A stretch of DNA of 64,000 nucleotides. Origin: Stutzerimonas stutzeri (GTDB lineage: Bacteria; Pseudomonadota; Gammaproteobacteria; Pseudomonadales; Pseudomonadaceae). The position numbers were made by a program, and so were the translations under genes. The stretch is taken from assembly GCF_015291885.1 (NCBI RefSeq), contig NZ_CP036186.1, forward strand, positions 2,493,001 to 2,557,000, written 5' to 3'. The notes under the pieces were generated by a model. The model saw only the letters and a program-made list of their open reading frames with translations, was not told the origin of the DNA and searched no databases. Positions 48,201 to 56,275 of this stretch are shown here, in pieces (positions within the stretch are counted from its first letter, which is position 1; the number at the start of each line of letters is the position of its first letter).

Positions 48201-48916
48201 TCGTCCAGCGCACGCAGTTGGCCGCTAAGGGTGCCGTCCAGATAGCCCTGACTTTCCACCTGCACCTGCAGCTGTTCGCGCAGATCACCGTCGACGGCAA
48301 TCATCAGCGCCCAAGGCTGCTCGTTCGGCGACTGCAACGCGGCCTGCCCTTCCAGTTTCAGCGGCCAGGCACCACTGGGCAGCAGACGGCCATTCAAGGA
48401 GAGATCCAGATCATCCCGGCGCACCTCGAGCTGCTGAATATCCAGGCCATCCGCACGCCAGTTGGCCTGCAAATGCAGGCGCCGCAGCTGCTCACTGCCA
48501 TTGAGCGTTACCCGACCGATGTCGATCCGCTCGACTTGCAGCGCCACTGGCAGGTCGAGATCCGGCAGGGTGAAGGGTTCAGCGTCGGGGGCCGGTTCGG
48601 TTGGGGGAAAATTGAGAACGATGTCACCGGCAGTCAGTTCATCGATACACAGAGTGCGTTTGAGCAGGCAGCCCGGCGCCCAGGCAAGACGCGGCTGTTG
48701 CACCTCGACACGGTTACCGCCCTGCTCCCATAGCAGCCGATCGGCTTGCCAACGTTGGCCTAGCCTGCCGTCGAAGGCTTCGACCGTCAGCCCCGGCACC
48801 TGCGCTAGTAGCCAACGACTGCCACTGGCGGTGCCGAGTAAGACGCCGACAGCGATGGCCAGCAGCAATACCAGCGCAAGCAGCGTCCAACCCACCCCAC
48901 GCAATAGCCGCATCAC
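45236..48916 (-). CDS. tamB: Translocation and assembly module protein TamB
   Basis: The 1226-residue protein has one N-terminal transmembrane helix (LLRGVGWTLLALVLLLAIAVGVLLG). A very long repetitive beta-rich periplasmic domain (AsmA-like/YhdP-class beta-taco groove) follows, then the C-terminal TamB (DUF490) domain ending in AAGLASSLDVFYRRDF. TamB spans the periplasm, moves phospholipids and helps outer-membrane protein assembly with TamA. The first codon is GTG at 48916 overlapping the tamA stop (GTGA), or ATG at 48913; both give nearly the same protein. Length is near the family standard (E. coli TamB 1259). Confidence 0.93.
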   Translation of the reverse strand: MMRLLRGVGWTLLALVLLLAIAVGVLLGTASGSRWLLAQVPGLTVEAFDGRLGQRWQADRLLWEQGGNRVEVQQPRLAWAPGCLLKRTLCIDELTAGDIVLNFPPTEPAPDAEPFTLPDLDLPVALQVERIDIGRVTLNGSEQLRRLHLQANWRADGLDIQQLEVRRDDLDLSLNGRLLPSGAWPLKLEGQAALQSPNEQPWALMIAVDGDLREQLQVQVESQGYLDGTLSGQLRALDEHLPATIKLNAHGFKALPDLPETLRLNDLQLTATGNMDDGYRVLGTTLLPGEGGLVRVALEGVVGPSGAQIAMLELDAGQQRDVRLSGDVDWQDGLEANADLLWRDFPWRRLYPDIDEPPVALRELKAQIQYDDGNYLGNFQSAMTGPAGDFTLNSPVSGNLESVHLPQLDLRAGQGSAVGSVSIGFAEGLDWKADLALSDLDPAYWLAELPGNLGGSLQSQGALRDERLQAEASLDISGRLRGQNTSLQLQASGEGERWTLPIVDLRMGDNRVHGSGIWAQTLEGQLQLELSRLAQLWPDLRGQLNGEVALSGTAAAPSAQVELSGRNLAYQDNRLRRLSLQGQLSDGERGRLALNAERIRAGDTDLGALHVNAEGTAEKHQADLQLQGPLLDLALAFDGGLRGEDWVGRLTRGELSAEQQNWALQRPATLQRFADGRLDLGAHCWLSGPATLCAEDQRLMPDPRIRYRLRDFALQSLAEYLPEDFRWQGELNADIELDLPASGPNGRIQVDAGPGVLRIRDADEWHDFPYQTLVLNSRLLPERIDNELRFQGGELGELEVQLQIDPRPEAKPINGEFRLSGFDLAVARPFVPMVERLRGQLNGSGQLAGRLQQPTLNGQLLLTGGEIAGSELPTAFEDLRVRVLIEGERLNIDGDWRAGEQGRGSLSGALDWQDELDLDLAIKGSRLPVVVEPYADLEVEPDLRIVLSGQELAVSGRIEVPRGAITVRELPPATVRISEDTVIVGREAEEPATPLAVKMDIDVEVGQDRLRFSGFGLTADLAGYLHIGDNLDARGELQLKNGRYRAYGQRLTIRRAELLFTGMISQPFLNIEAIRRIDAENVVAGLRITGSAEQPRIDVFSEPAMSQEQALAYLVLGRALGADTGDSNLLAQAALGLGLAGSSSITGGLAQRLGIQDFQLDTEGTGAGTSVVATGRLTERLALRYGVGVFEPSNTIALRYQLTRRIFLEAASGLASSLDVFYRRDF

Positions 48917-50640
48917 AGCTCAGGCCCCATGGAGAAATGCAGCCTTACGCCGCCTTCGCTGTCCAGCGGATGGGCGACATCGACGCGAATGGGCCCAACT
49001 GGCGACACCCAGCGCACACCAACGCCAACGGCGCTTTTAAGAGTGGGAATTTCCAGAGAATTGAAGGCGTTGCCCTGATCGACGAATGTCGCCACCCGCC
49101 ATTTCTCGGCGATCGAATACTGATATTCAGCGCTGACGGCGAACTGGTAGCGACCACCGATCTTGTCGCCGTCTGAATTGGTCGGTGACAAGCTCTGGTA
49201 GTCGTAGCCGCGCACGCTCTGGTCACCACCGGCGAAATAGCGCAATGAGGGCGGCACGTTGACGTATTCGTCGGTCCAGTTGCCGCCCAGCTGTACACGG
49301 CCGAGAAAGCGATGCCGCTGGCCCAATGTGGTCAGACCGCGCAGCAGCACGTTGGCGTGAATCAGATCCGCATCGGACAGCACACCCGTCTTGGCCCCAG
49401 CAACCTCGAACTGCAAGCGGTAGCCGTGGCTTGGGTCGATGCGGTTATCGCTGCGCAGGTAGCTATAGGCGACACCCGGCATCAACAAGGTGCTGGTACC
49501 GGAGTCATCGCCCAGACGATATTCCTCGTGCTGCCATTTCAGCGAGAGCACACGTAACCAGCCGCTGGGCAACCGACTGTGCCATTCCGGGCCCACCTTG
49601 AGCAGGCGACTGAGGCTGTCGGTGCCAGCAATTTCCTCGTATTGGTAACCACCTACGAAGCGCAGCTTGTCGGTCAGAGGTGGATCAAGGGGAATGTCGT
49701 ACCAGAAGCCTACGTTCTGCCGCGGTGCCGACAGTTCGGTTTCGGCACCGTAGCTGTGGCCCTGTGGGTTGACCCAGTGACGCGTCCAGTTCATCCGTAT
49801 GCGCGGGCCGACATCAGTGGAATAGCCCAAGCCGAGGCCGAATGTGCGCGGTTTACGTGTAGTAAGCGCGACGGCGACTGGAATGCGCTGCTCGCTGGCG
49901 CTGGTGGGGTTGGCGTCCACACGCACACCTTCGAAATAACCGCTCGACTGCAGCGCCTGACTAAGCTCGGCGATCAGTTCGGAGTCGTAGGGGGTATCGG
50001 CATCGAATGGCACCATGCGCCTGAGCAGGTCGTCATCGAACGGCGAATCGCCTTCGAATCGCACATCCCCCAGGCGGTAGCGTGGCCCGCTGTCGAAAAC
50101 CAGCTCGATATCAGCGGTGTTCTCTCGGGGGTCTACCGCAAGCCGCTGACGGGTGAAACGACCGTCGAAATAGCCGAAGCGCGACGCCTGGTTGAGGAAC
50201 TGCTGCTTCACTTCCTCGTAACGACCGTGATTGAGCACATCGCCCTGGCGTAACGTGCGCTGCGCGACGCGAAAGCCGGAGAACTCCGCTGCCGGCCCAT
50301 CAAGACGCACAGTGATATTGCGCAGGCGCACCGGCTCACCGGTTTGCACGCGCAGCACCAGAGTGGGCTCATCGCCTTCGCGCACATCGGTTCGAATCCG
50401 ACTGCGGTAGTAGCCCAGTGCTTGCAGCGCTTTCTCCGCCTGGCTTTGCGCTACGCGGCTATAGCGCAGCAGCTCGCTGGCGTCGCGATCACCCAGATCG
50501 CCGATGTAGTTCTCGATGTTTTCGCGCAACGCCCGGTTCTGTGGCTCGATACGAACGTCGAGCTCAGCGGCGCTGGCATCAATGCTGCTCAACATCAGGA
50601 TTGCGGCTACTAGCGGGCCGATTCGGTTCGATTTGCACAT
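48913..50640 (-). CDS. tamA: Outer-membrane assembly factor TamA (Omp85 family)
   Basis: With the ATG at 50640 the protein has 575 residues: a signal peptide (IGPLVAAILMLSSIDASA-AE), three POTRA domains (about 25-265) and a 16-strand Omp85 barrel with RYFAGGDQSVRGYDYQSLSP, whose VRGY motif is the family signature. It ends GGVRLHFSMGPEL, with hydrophobic and aromatic residues in the final strand. TamA inserts outer-membrane proteins together with TamB, whose gene overlaps its stop. The frame is open upstream to 50790, but those residues precede the signal peptide and are not plausible. No good Shine-Dalgarno is seen at the chosen ATG. Confidence 0.92.
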   Translation of the reverse strand: MCKSNRIGPLVAAILMLSSIDASAAELDVRIEPQNRALRENIENYIGDLGDRDASELLRYSRVAQSQAEKALQALGYYRSRIRTDVREGDEPTLVLRVQTGEPVRLRNITVRLDGPAAEFSGFRVAQRTLRQGDVLNHGRYEEVKQQFLNQASRFGYFDGRFTRQRLAVDPRENTADIELVFDSGPRYRLGDVRFEGDSPFDDDLLRRMVPFDADTPYDSELIAELSQALQSSGYFEGVRVDANPTSASEQRIPVAVALTTRKPRTFGLGLGYSTDVGPRIRMNWTRHWVNPQGHSYGAETELSAPRQNVGFWYDIPLDPPLTDKLRFVGGYQYEEIAGTDSLSRLLKVGPEWHSRLPSGWLRVLSLKWQHEEYRLGDDSGTSTLLMPGVAYSYLRSDNRIDPSHGYRLQFEVAGAKTGVLSDADLIHANVLLRGLTTLGQRHRFLGRVQLGGNWTDEYVNVPPSLRYFAGGDQSVRGYDYQSLSPTNSDGDKIGGRYQFAVSAEYQYSIAEKWRVATFVDQGNAFNSLEIPTLKSAVGVGVRWVSPVGPIRVDVAHPLDSEGGVRLHFSMGPEL

Positions 50641-50790
50641 GGCGCGCAATTCTAGCACGGGCTTGCTGGCAGGCCCGCACAGGCGGGCTAGGCAGGGCGT
50701 AAAGGGAACTTGCGGGGGGACGGGCATCGGCTGATATCGCGTGGCTTCAGACCAGTCAGACTGGCCTGCCCGGATAAAATTCGGCCGCAC

Positions 50791-51426
50791 CTAACGCGCG
50801 GCTTCCATCCGCGTTGGCGCCGGGTGGAAAAAGATGTGCTCCACCACCGGCCCGACGGCGATCTGACCGATTTCTTCGTAGCCTTGCCGCTGGTAGAAGT
50901 TCAAGTAGCGCGGGTTGCCGGTGTCGATTACCAGGCCTTGGGATGTTTCATCTTCGGCGCACCATTCATGTACCGCCTGCAACAGTTGCTCGCCATACTG
51001 CTGCCTCTGGAATTGCGGATGCACGCCGAGTAGCGGCAGCAGATGCACAGCCCCTGCCGGCAGGCAGGCCAGCACCGCGGCGTGGTAATCCAGATAGCGA
51101 CGCGTGCAGCGGAACCCCGCGGTCAGCAGCATTCGTGCCCGCCAGGCCCAGCTCTCGGTGACGTCCAGCCGACGCTGTGGGGGTGCGATCAGCGCAACAG
51201 CAATCAGCCGATCTTCCACGAGCAAACCAAGCCCTGGCTGCTGCTGGAGGAAATGCTGGTTTACCAGCTCCCGCACCGTCGCACGCACCCGCTGCTGGTA
51301 ACCGGGCCGGTCCGCTTCGAACAAATAAGCGAAGGTCGGCTCGTGACGGTAAGCGTGATACAGCAGCGAACGGGTTTCGCGGTCGTAACCGCTATCGAGC
51401 ATGCGAACCTCGGCGGACATCGGCAT
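50791..51426 (-). CDS. GNAT-family N-acetyltransferase
   Basis: The 211-residue protein has a GCN5-related acetyltransferase fold: LLPLLGVHPQFQRQQYGEQLLQAVHEWC holds the acetyl-CoA-binding motif (Q/R-x-x-G-x-G/E), and LVIDTGNPRYLNFYQRQGYEEIGQI is the conserved C-terminal strand-helix region. The start at 51426 (or 51420) has GAGAG 5 nt upstream; longer open frame upstream lacks support. The substrate is unknown. It lies 150 bp downstream of the tamA start on the same strand and divergent from xthA. Confidence 0.82.
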   Translation of the reverse strand: MPMSAEVRMLDSGYDRETRSLLYHAYRHEPTFAYLFEADRPGYQQRVRATVRELVNQHFLQQQPGLGLLVEDRLIAVALIAPPQRRLDVTESWAWRARMLLTAGFRCTRRYLDYHAAVLACLPAGAVHLLPLLGVHPQFQRQQYGEQLLQAVHEWCAEDETSQGLVIDTGNPRYLNFYQRQGYEEIGQIAVGPVVEHIFFHPAPTRMEAAR

Positions 51427-51698
51427 GGCAACTCTCGGTTTCTCTGAAGGATGATTGCAACTTAGCAGCGCTTGGCACGGCTTGCCACGCCGCCAGACCA
51501 CCAGCCTGCGACCAGTTAGTAACCCAATGATGCATGCGCCTGCCTGGCGTGGAGGGGCGCATTCGGCTGCTCCTGACGGTTGGTGCCTACAGCGCCACAC
51601 CTCTAGAATCACTGCTTTCAGCCCACGGCAGCCTTGCACACCGACTCAGCGCACTACGCTCGCCGCCTTTGAGACCAACACCGACCTTACGGAAATTC

Positions 51699-52511
51699 AT
51701 GAAAATAGTCTCTTTCAATATCAATGGATTACGCGCAAGACCTCATCAACTTTCTGCCATCATCGAAAAGCACCAGCCGGACGTCATCGGCCTGCAGGAA
51801 ACCAAGGTTTCTGACGAGCAGTTCCCGCTGGCAGACGTTGAGGCGCTCGGCTATCACGTGCACTACCACGGGCAGAAGGGCCACTACGGCGTTGCCCTCC
51901 TCTCGCGCCAGGCACCGTTGGAGATACACAAAGGCTTTCCTGGTGACGGCGAGGAATCTCAGAAGCGCTTCATCTGGGGTCGCTTCGCCGATACCAACGG
52001 CCAACAGGTGACCGTCATGAACGGCTACTTCCCCCAGGGGGAAAGCCGCGACCATCCGGTGAAGTTTCCGGCGAAGACCAAGTTCTATGCCGACCTGCAG
52101 ACGCTACTCGAACAGCAGTTCAGCCCCGACGAGTTGTTGGCGGTGATGGGCGACTTCAACATTTCCCCGCAGGACTGCGACATCGGCATTGGCGAAGTGA
52201 ACGCCAAACGTTGGCTGCGTACCGGCAAGTGCAGCTTCCTGCCGGAGGAGCGCGAGTGGCTGGAACGCCTCAAAGGCTGGGGCCTGCAGGACAGCTTCCG
52301 TACCCTAAACCCGGAAGTCGTCGACCGCTTCAGCTGGTTCGACTATCGCAGCCGCGGCTTCGAGGACGACCCGCGCCGCGGGCTGCGAATTGACTACATC
52401 CTGACTACCGCTGCGCTACACCAGCGCGTGACCGGCTGCGGCGTCGACTACGACATCCGCGCAATGGAGAAGCCTTCCGACCACTGCCCGGTATGGATCG
52501 AGCTGCGCTGA
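51699..52511 (+). CDS. xthA: Exodeoxyribonuclease III
   Basis: The 270-residue AP endonuclease/3'-5' exonuclease matches XthA. It starts [18 protein letters not shown] and shows LQETKVSD (metal ligand Glu34), VMNGYFPQG (Tyr110), [12 protein letters not shown] (Asp152, Asn154), LRIDYILTT and PSDHCPVW (catalytic His262). It repairs abasic sites and blocked 3' ends. The start at 51699 follows a short GGA Shine-Dalgarno; the frame is open upstream, but homologues start here. It lies 95 bp before the PstS-OmpA gene, which has its own promoter region. Confidence 0.94.
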   Translation: MKIVSFNINGLRARPHQLSAIIEKHQPDVIGLQETKVSDEQFPLADVEALGYHVHYHGQKGHYGVALLSRQAPLEIHKGFPGDGEESQKRFIWGRFADTNGQQVTVMNGYFPQGESRDHPVKFPAKTKFYADLQTLLEQQFSPDELLAVMGDFNISPQDCDIGIGEVNAKRWLRTGKCSFLPEEREWLERLKGWGLQDSFRTLNPEVVDRFSWFDYRSRGFEDDPRRGLRIDYILTTAALHQRVTGCGVDYDIRAMEKPSDHCPVWIELR

Positions 52512-52545
52512 CAGCATTGAGCATGTGCCAGCGGCACCGTACGCA

Positions 52546-52563
52546 CTGTCATTTTTCGGTAAC
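52546..52563 (+). promoter_or_regulatory. PHO-box-like sequence before the PstS-OmpA gene
   Basis: CTGTCAT-TTTT-CGGTAAC has the 7-4-7 layout of a PhoB box: the first heptamer is a perfect match and the second agrees at five of seven positions with CTGTCAY. A possible -10 (CTTAAT, 52572-52577) lies 8 nt downstream. The site is 43 bp before the ATG of a phosphate-binding-type protein, which makes phosphate-starvation control plausible. Confidence 0.55.
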
Positions 52564-52606
52564 CGAATCGTCTTAATCTCGCGACCTTCTACAAGGAGGT
52601 CGCAAG

Positions 52607-53974
52607 ATGGCATTACGTTCAGTTGGACGGTATCGGAACCGGGCGTTGCCCCTGCTATTGCTCGCGTTGGGCGGCGTATCGAACAGTGTTCTTGCGGCCC
52701 CGCCAATTCCGGCGGACGCATCGGCCGTGCTGCGCATTCACGGCTCCAACACCGTGGGCGCCAAGCTCGCCCCCATGCTCATCGCCGGGCTGTTCGAAGC
52801 TGAAGGCTATCAGGAGGTAAGCATCCACCCGACCGAGGTGGAGAATGAACAACGCATCAGTGCGCGCACGCCTCAGGGCAAGCAGGTGTATGCCACGGTG
52901 GCCGCGCATGGCACCGGTACCGGCTTCGCTGGGCTGAAGAATGGCCAGGGTGATCTCGCAGCAGCGTCCAGGCCGATCAAAACCAGCGAGCGCGCCGAGC
53001 TGGCCGAACTGGGCGACATGCGTAGCGGCAAGGCGGAACAGGTTATCGCCATCGACGGCCTGGCCATCATCGTGCACCCGGGCAACCCGCTCGACTCGTT
53101 GACCACCACGCAACTGGCCGGGCTGTTCGCCGGCGAAATCCGCAACTGGCGCGAGCTCGGCGGACAGGACTTGCCGGTGCGGCTGCATGCGCGCGATGAC
53201 CGTTCCGGTACCTACGACACCTTCAACGAGCTGGTATTGGCGCGCCAGGGCAAGTCGCTCTGGAGCGATGCCCGCCGCTATGAATCCAACGACGAACTGT
53301 CCCGCGCGGTCACCCTGGATGCAGGCGCCATCGGCTTCACCGGCCTGGCCTCGCTGGGCAAGGCCAAGGCCCTGGCCATCGCTGATGGCGACTCGCAGCC
53401 GATGCTGCCCTCCCGCGCCCTGGTCGCGACCGAGGACTATCCGCTGTCGCGCCGGCTGTTCCTCTATGCCCATCCGCGGCAGCAGTCGCCCTGGACCGCG
53501 GCCTACATCGAGTTCATCCATAGCAAGGCCGGGCAGAGCATTGTCGAGCGATCCGGCTACGTCGCCCAGCATGTCGAGGCGATTCGGCAAACCGCACTCG
53601 CCGACATGCCCGCCTTCTATCAGCAACTGGCGAGCGAAGCCCGGCGCCTGACGGTCAATTTTCGCTTCGAGGAAGGCAGCGCCCAGCTAGACAACAAGGC
53701 CCTGCGCGACCTCGAGCGGGTCGCCGATTATCTGCGCGACAACGGCAAGCTGACCGATAGCGCAGCACTGGTGGGCTTCGGAGACGCAACGGGCGATCCG
53801 GCGCGCGCGGCACTGCTCTCCAAGCTGCGCGCGATGACGGTCCGTCGCGAGCTGAACAAGCGCGGAGTATTCTTAAAGGAAATCAATGGAATGGGAGCTG
53901 AACTTCCAGTTGCATCTAACGACGCGGGAAGTGGCCGGGTGAAGAACCGCCGCGTGGAAGTCTGGGTGTATTAA
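52607..53974 (+). CDS. PstS-like substrate-binding domain fused to an OmpA peptidoglycan-binding domain
   Basis: The 455-residue secreted protein has a signal peptide (LPLLLLALGGVSNSVLA-AP). A PstS-type phosphate-binding domain covers about residues 40-330 (LRIHGSNTVGAKLAPML, GTGFAGLKNGQGDLAAASRPIK, DRSGTYDTFNELVL). A C-terminal OmpA-like domain covers about 345-455 (LTVNFRFEEGSAQLDNKALRDLERVADYL...KNRRVEVWVY). A perfect AAGGAGG lies 7 nt before the ATG and a PHO-box-like element precedes it. No pst transporter genes adjoin. It may hold phosphate-binding capacity at the cell wall, or act in signalling or adhesion. Codons 421-443 are AT-richer than the rest. Confidence 0.87.
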   Translation: MALRSVGRYRNRALPLLLLALGGVSNSVLAAPPIPADASAVLRIHGSNTVGAKLAPMLIAGLFEAEGYQEVSIHPTEVENEQRISARTPQGKQVYATVAAHGTGTGFAGLKNGQGDLAAASRPIKTSERAELAELGDMRSGKAEQVIAIDGLAIIVHPGNPLDSLTTTQLAGLFAGEIRNWRELGGQDLPVRLHARDDRSGTYDTFNELVLARQGKSLWSDARRYESNDELSRAVTLDAGAIGFTGLASLGKAKALAIADGDSQPMLPSRALVATEDYPLSRRLFLYAHPRQQSPWTAAYIEFIHSKAGQSIVERSGYVAQHVEAIRQTALADMPAFYQQLASEARRLTVNFRFEEGSAQLDNKALRDLERVADYLRDNGKLTDSAALVGFGDATGDPARAALLSKLRAMTVRRELNKRGVFLKEINGMGAELPVASNDAGSGRVKNRRVEVWVY

Positions 53975-54071
53975 TGAGTGCAAGATCGTATCGTCCGCCA
54001 GCCGCGGGCGTACTGTCCCGGTACAGGCGTCGGGTTTAAGCTCGGGCGATTTCTGGCAGCAGGAATCGTCC

Positions 54072-55004
54072 ATGTACCTCGTCTGTGGTGAAGCGCTTTT
54101 CGATGTGTTCGCGGCCTCGACCGACAGCCGCAGTCGCCTGCATCTGGAAGCCGTTGCAGGTGGCTCACCGTTCAACGTTGCCGTCGGGCTGGCCCGGTTG
54201 GGCGTGCAGGCCGCGTTGCTCGGTGGGCTCTCCCGCGATCATTTCGGTCAGCTCCTGCTAGAGCTGCTGCAGGAAGAAGGCGTTGCCACCGAGCACCTCG
54301 CCATCTTCGATGCGCCGACCACCCTGGCGATGGTCGCCATCGGCGCCAATGGCAGTCCGGTCTACAGCTTTCGCGGCGAAGGCTGTGCCGATCGACTGTT
54401 GCACACCGAACAGCTGCAGCCGCTGCCGGCAGACATTCGCGGCATCCATTTCGGTTCTTATTCGCTGGTGACGCCGCCGATTGCCGATACGCTGCTGGCC
54501 TTGCTGCATCGTGAGCATGCCCAGCGCCTGATTTCGCTCGATCCGAACATTCGCCTTAACGTTGAACCCAGCCTCGAACGCTGGCGCGAGCGGGTCGAGG
54601 CGTTCGCCGAACGCGCACATCTGATCAAGGTCAGCGACGAGGACCTGGCCCTGCTCTATCCAGACATGGCGCCAGCGAGCATCGCCCAGCGCTGGCTGGA
54701 CCATCACGCCGAGCTGGTGGTGCTCACCCGAGGTGTCGACGGCGCACAGCTCTTCAGCCGCAAGCACGGCCAGCTGCACGTGGCAGCGCAGGCGGTGACG
54801 GTGCGTGACACCGTGGGCGCCGGCGACACCTTCCAGGCCGCGTTGCTCGCCTACCTGGCCGAACAGCAGCTGGACTCGCCGCACGGACTCGCACAGATGG
54901 GGCCTGCGCAACTGCAGGCCATGCTCGCCTTCGCCAGCAGCGCCGCCGCCATCACCTGTTCCCGGCGTGGTCCGGACCTGCCCTACCGATACGAAATTGC
55001 CTGA
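54072..55004 (+). CDS. mtlZ: PfkB-family fructokinase (mannitol locus)
   Basis: The 310-residue sugar kinase belongs to the PfkB/ribokinase family. It shows the N-terminal GG motif (AVAGGSPFNVAVGLARLG), RGVDGAQLFS, and the catalytic GAGDTFQAALLAYL (anion hole 249-252, base Asp252). It would phosphorylate the fructose formed from mannitol by MtlD. AGGA 7 nt before the ATG supports the start. In P. fluorescens mtlZ is, as I recall, the last gene of the mtl operon; here it lies upstream of mtlR on the same strand, so the locus is rearranged. Promoter not identified. Confidence 0.87.
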   Translation: MYLVCGEALFDVFAASTDSRSRLHLEAVAGGSPFNVAVGLARLGVQAALLGGLSRDHFGQLLLELLQEEGVATEHLAIFDAPTTLAMVAIGANGSPVYSFRGEGCADRLLHTEQLQPLPADIRGIHFGSYSLVTPPIADTLLALLHREHAQRLISLDPNIRLNVEPSLERWRERVEAFAERAHLIKVSDEDLALLYPDMAPASIAQRWLDHHAELVVLTRGVDGAQLFSRKHGQLHVAAQAVTVRDTVGAGDTFQAALLAYLAEQQLDSPHGLAQMGPAQLQAMLAFASSAAAITCSRRGPDLPYRYEIA

Positions 55005-55070
55005 CCGGTTTGGCCATTGCGCCCTCAGCGGCTATAACCCTTCGTGGCCTTTCACGACAACGGACCCTGC

Positions 55071-55976
55071 ATGAGAGCGTTGAAGATCTCCGACCCGTCC
55101 TACGAGCTGATGGACGACCACCACGGCAACTCGCTGATCTATCGCGAACATGGTTTCCCCTGCCCGCTGGTGCGCTGGCACAACCACAAGGAATACGAAC
55201 TGCATCTGATCGTCGCCAGCTCCGGCAAGGTCTTCGTCGGCGACTACGTGGGCAATTTCGGACCGGACAGCCTGTTTCTCACCGGCCCGCACCTGCCGCA
55301 CAACTGGATCAGTCAGGTCGAGGACGGCGAGGTCGTCGCCAAGCGCGACATGCTGGTCAACTTCACGGACGAGATGCTTGAGGCGGGCCACGCTGTCTTC
55401 TCCGAGCTACGGACCTTCACGCCGATGCTTGAACGCTCGCGCTACGGCATCGAGTTTCGCTGCCCGCAGACCATCGCCCAGGCACGCCAACTGATGCAGC
55501 AGATCGCCGACAGCCGCGGCGCCACCCGCCTCGGCTATTTCCTGATCATGCTCGAGCTGCTTGCCAAGTGCGACGACTACCAGCTGCTCTCCGGCGCCAC
55601 CTCGGCACAGTTGAGCGACGAGCAGCAGGCCGACCGGACCAACATGGCGGTCAACTACATCTTCGAACACTACATGCGCGAACTGCCCCTGGAGGAAGTC
55701 GCCAGCCATCTCGGCATGAAGCCCACCTACTTCTCGCGCTTCTTCAAGCGCGCCACCGGGCGCTGCTACGTCGAGTTCGTCAATAGCCTGCGCATCAGCA
55801 AATCCTGCGAACTGCTGCTCGATCAGGACAAGCCGGTCACGGATGTCTGCTTCGAGTCGGGCTTCAACAACCTGTCCAATTTCAATCGCCGCTTCCAGCA
55901 GCTCAAGGGCATGACCCCGTCGTGCTATCGACGCCTGATCGAACAACGCCTGACCGAGCAGAACCTGGCCAGCTGA
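55071..55976 (+). CDS. mtlR: AraC/XylS-family mannitol regulator MtlR
   Basis: The 301-residue regulator has an N-terminal cupin effector domain (PCPLVRWHNHKEYELHLIV...GDYVGNFGPDSLFLTGPHLPHNW) and a C-terminal AraC double helix-turn-helix from about residue 195 (ELPLEEVASHLGMKPTYFSRFFKRATGR...VTDVCFESGFNNLSNFNRRFQQLKGMTP). It is expected to activate mtlEFGKDY with mannitol, sorbitol or arabitol. The ATG at 55071 gives the usual length; a GTG at 55044 in the same frame is less likely. It lies 66 bp after the fructokinase gene and 299 bp before mtlE, next to two direct repeats that are probable binding sites. Confidence 0.9.
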   Translation: MRALKISDPSYELMDDHHGNSLIYREHGFPCPLVRWHNHKEYELHLIVASSGKVFVGDYVGNFGPDSLFLTGPHLPHNWISQVEDGEVVAKRDMLVNFTDEMLEAGHAVFSELRTFTPMLERSRYGIEFRCPQTIAQARQLMQQIADSRGATRLGYFLIMLELLAKCDDYQLLSGATSAQLSDEQQADRTNMAVNYIFEHYMRELPLEEVASHLGMKPTYFSRFFKRATGRCYVEFVNSLRISKSCELLLDQDKPVTDVCFESGFNNLSNFNRRFQQLKGMTPSCYRRLIEQRLTEQNLAS

Positions 55977-56118
55977 TACGCTTACGGCCGGGCGGGTCCA
56001 GCGCCCTCTTCCTCGCCCGCTGCCCCACTCGCGTCTTTATGTTCGTGGCAAAGCCTCGTTCTTGAGCCTCTACAACAGGTCCGGACGGTGCCGCTGCCGG
56101 CAGTCCACCTCGGTCAAC

Positions 56119-56187
56119 CGAGTGCAAAAAAGTATCGAAGCGAGTGCAGTCACGGCTTTGTCGCGCGGCCACTGCCGGCGTTGTAAT
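56119..56187 (+). promoter_or_regulatory. mtlE promoter with tandem MtlR-type operator
   Basis: CGAGTGCA occurs twice as a direct repeat (56119-56126 and 56141-56148), 22 bp apart start to start, i.e. about two helical turns, as expected for AraC-family dimers. Nine bp downstream is a candidate promoter: -35 TTGTCG (56158-56163), an 18-bp spacer and -10 TGTAAT (56182-56187). The leader to the mtlE ATG is about 80 nt and A-rich near 56220-56245. Confidence 0.55.
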
Positions 56188-56275
56188 GCCTGCCAGACGC
56201 TCGTAGCGCAGTACGCGGATAACAACAAAAACAATAAGTGCTTCCAGGCCCCTGATCTGGAAGAGGAGTCCACGA

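Noticed and set aside
50641..50790. N-terminal extension of TamA
   Set aside because: It would place 50 residues before a clear signal peptide; the ATG at 50640 gives a normal secreted protein.
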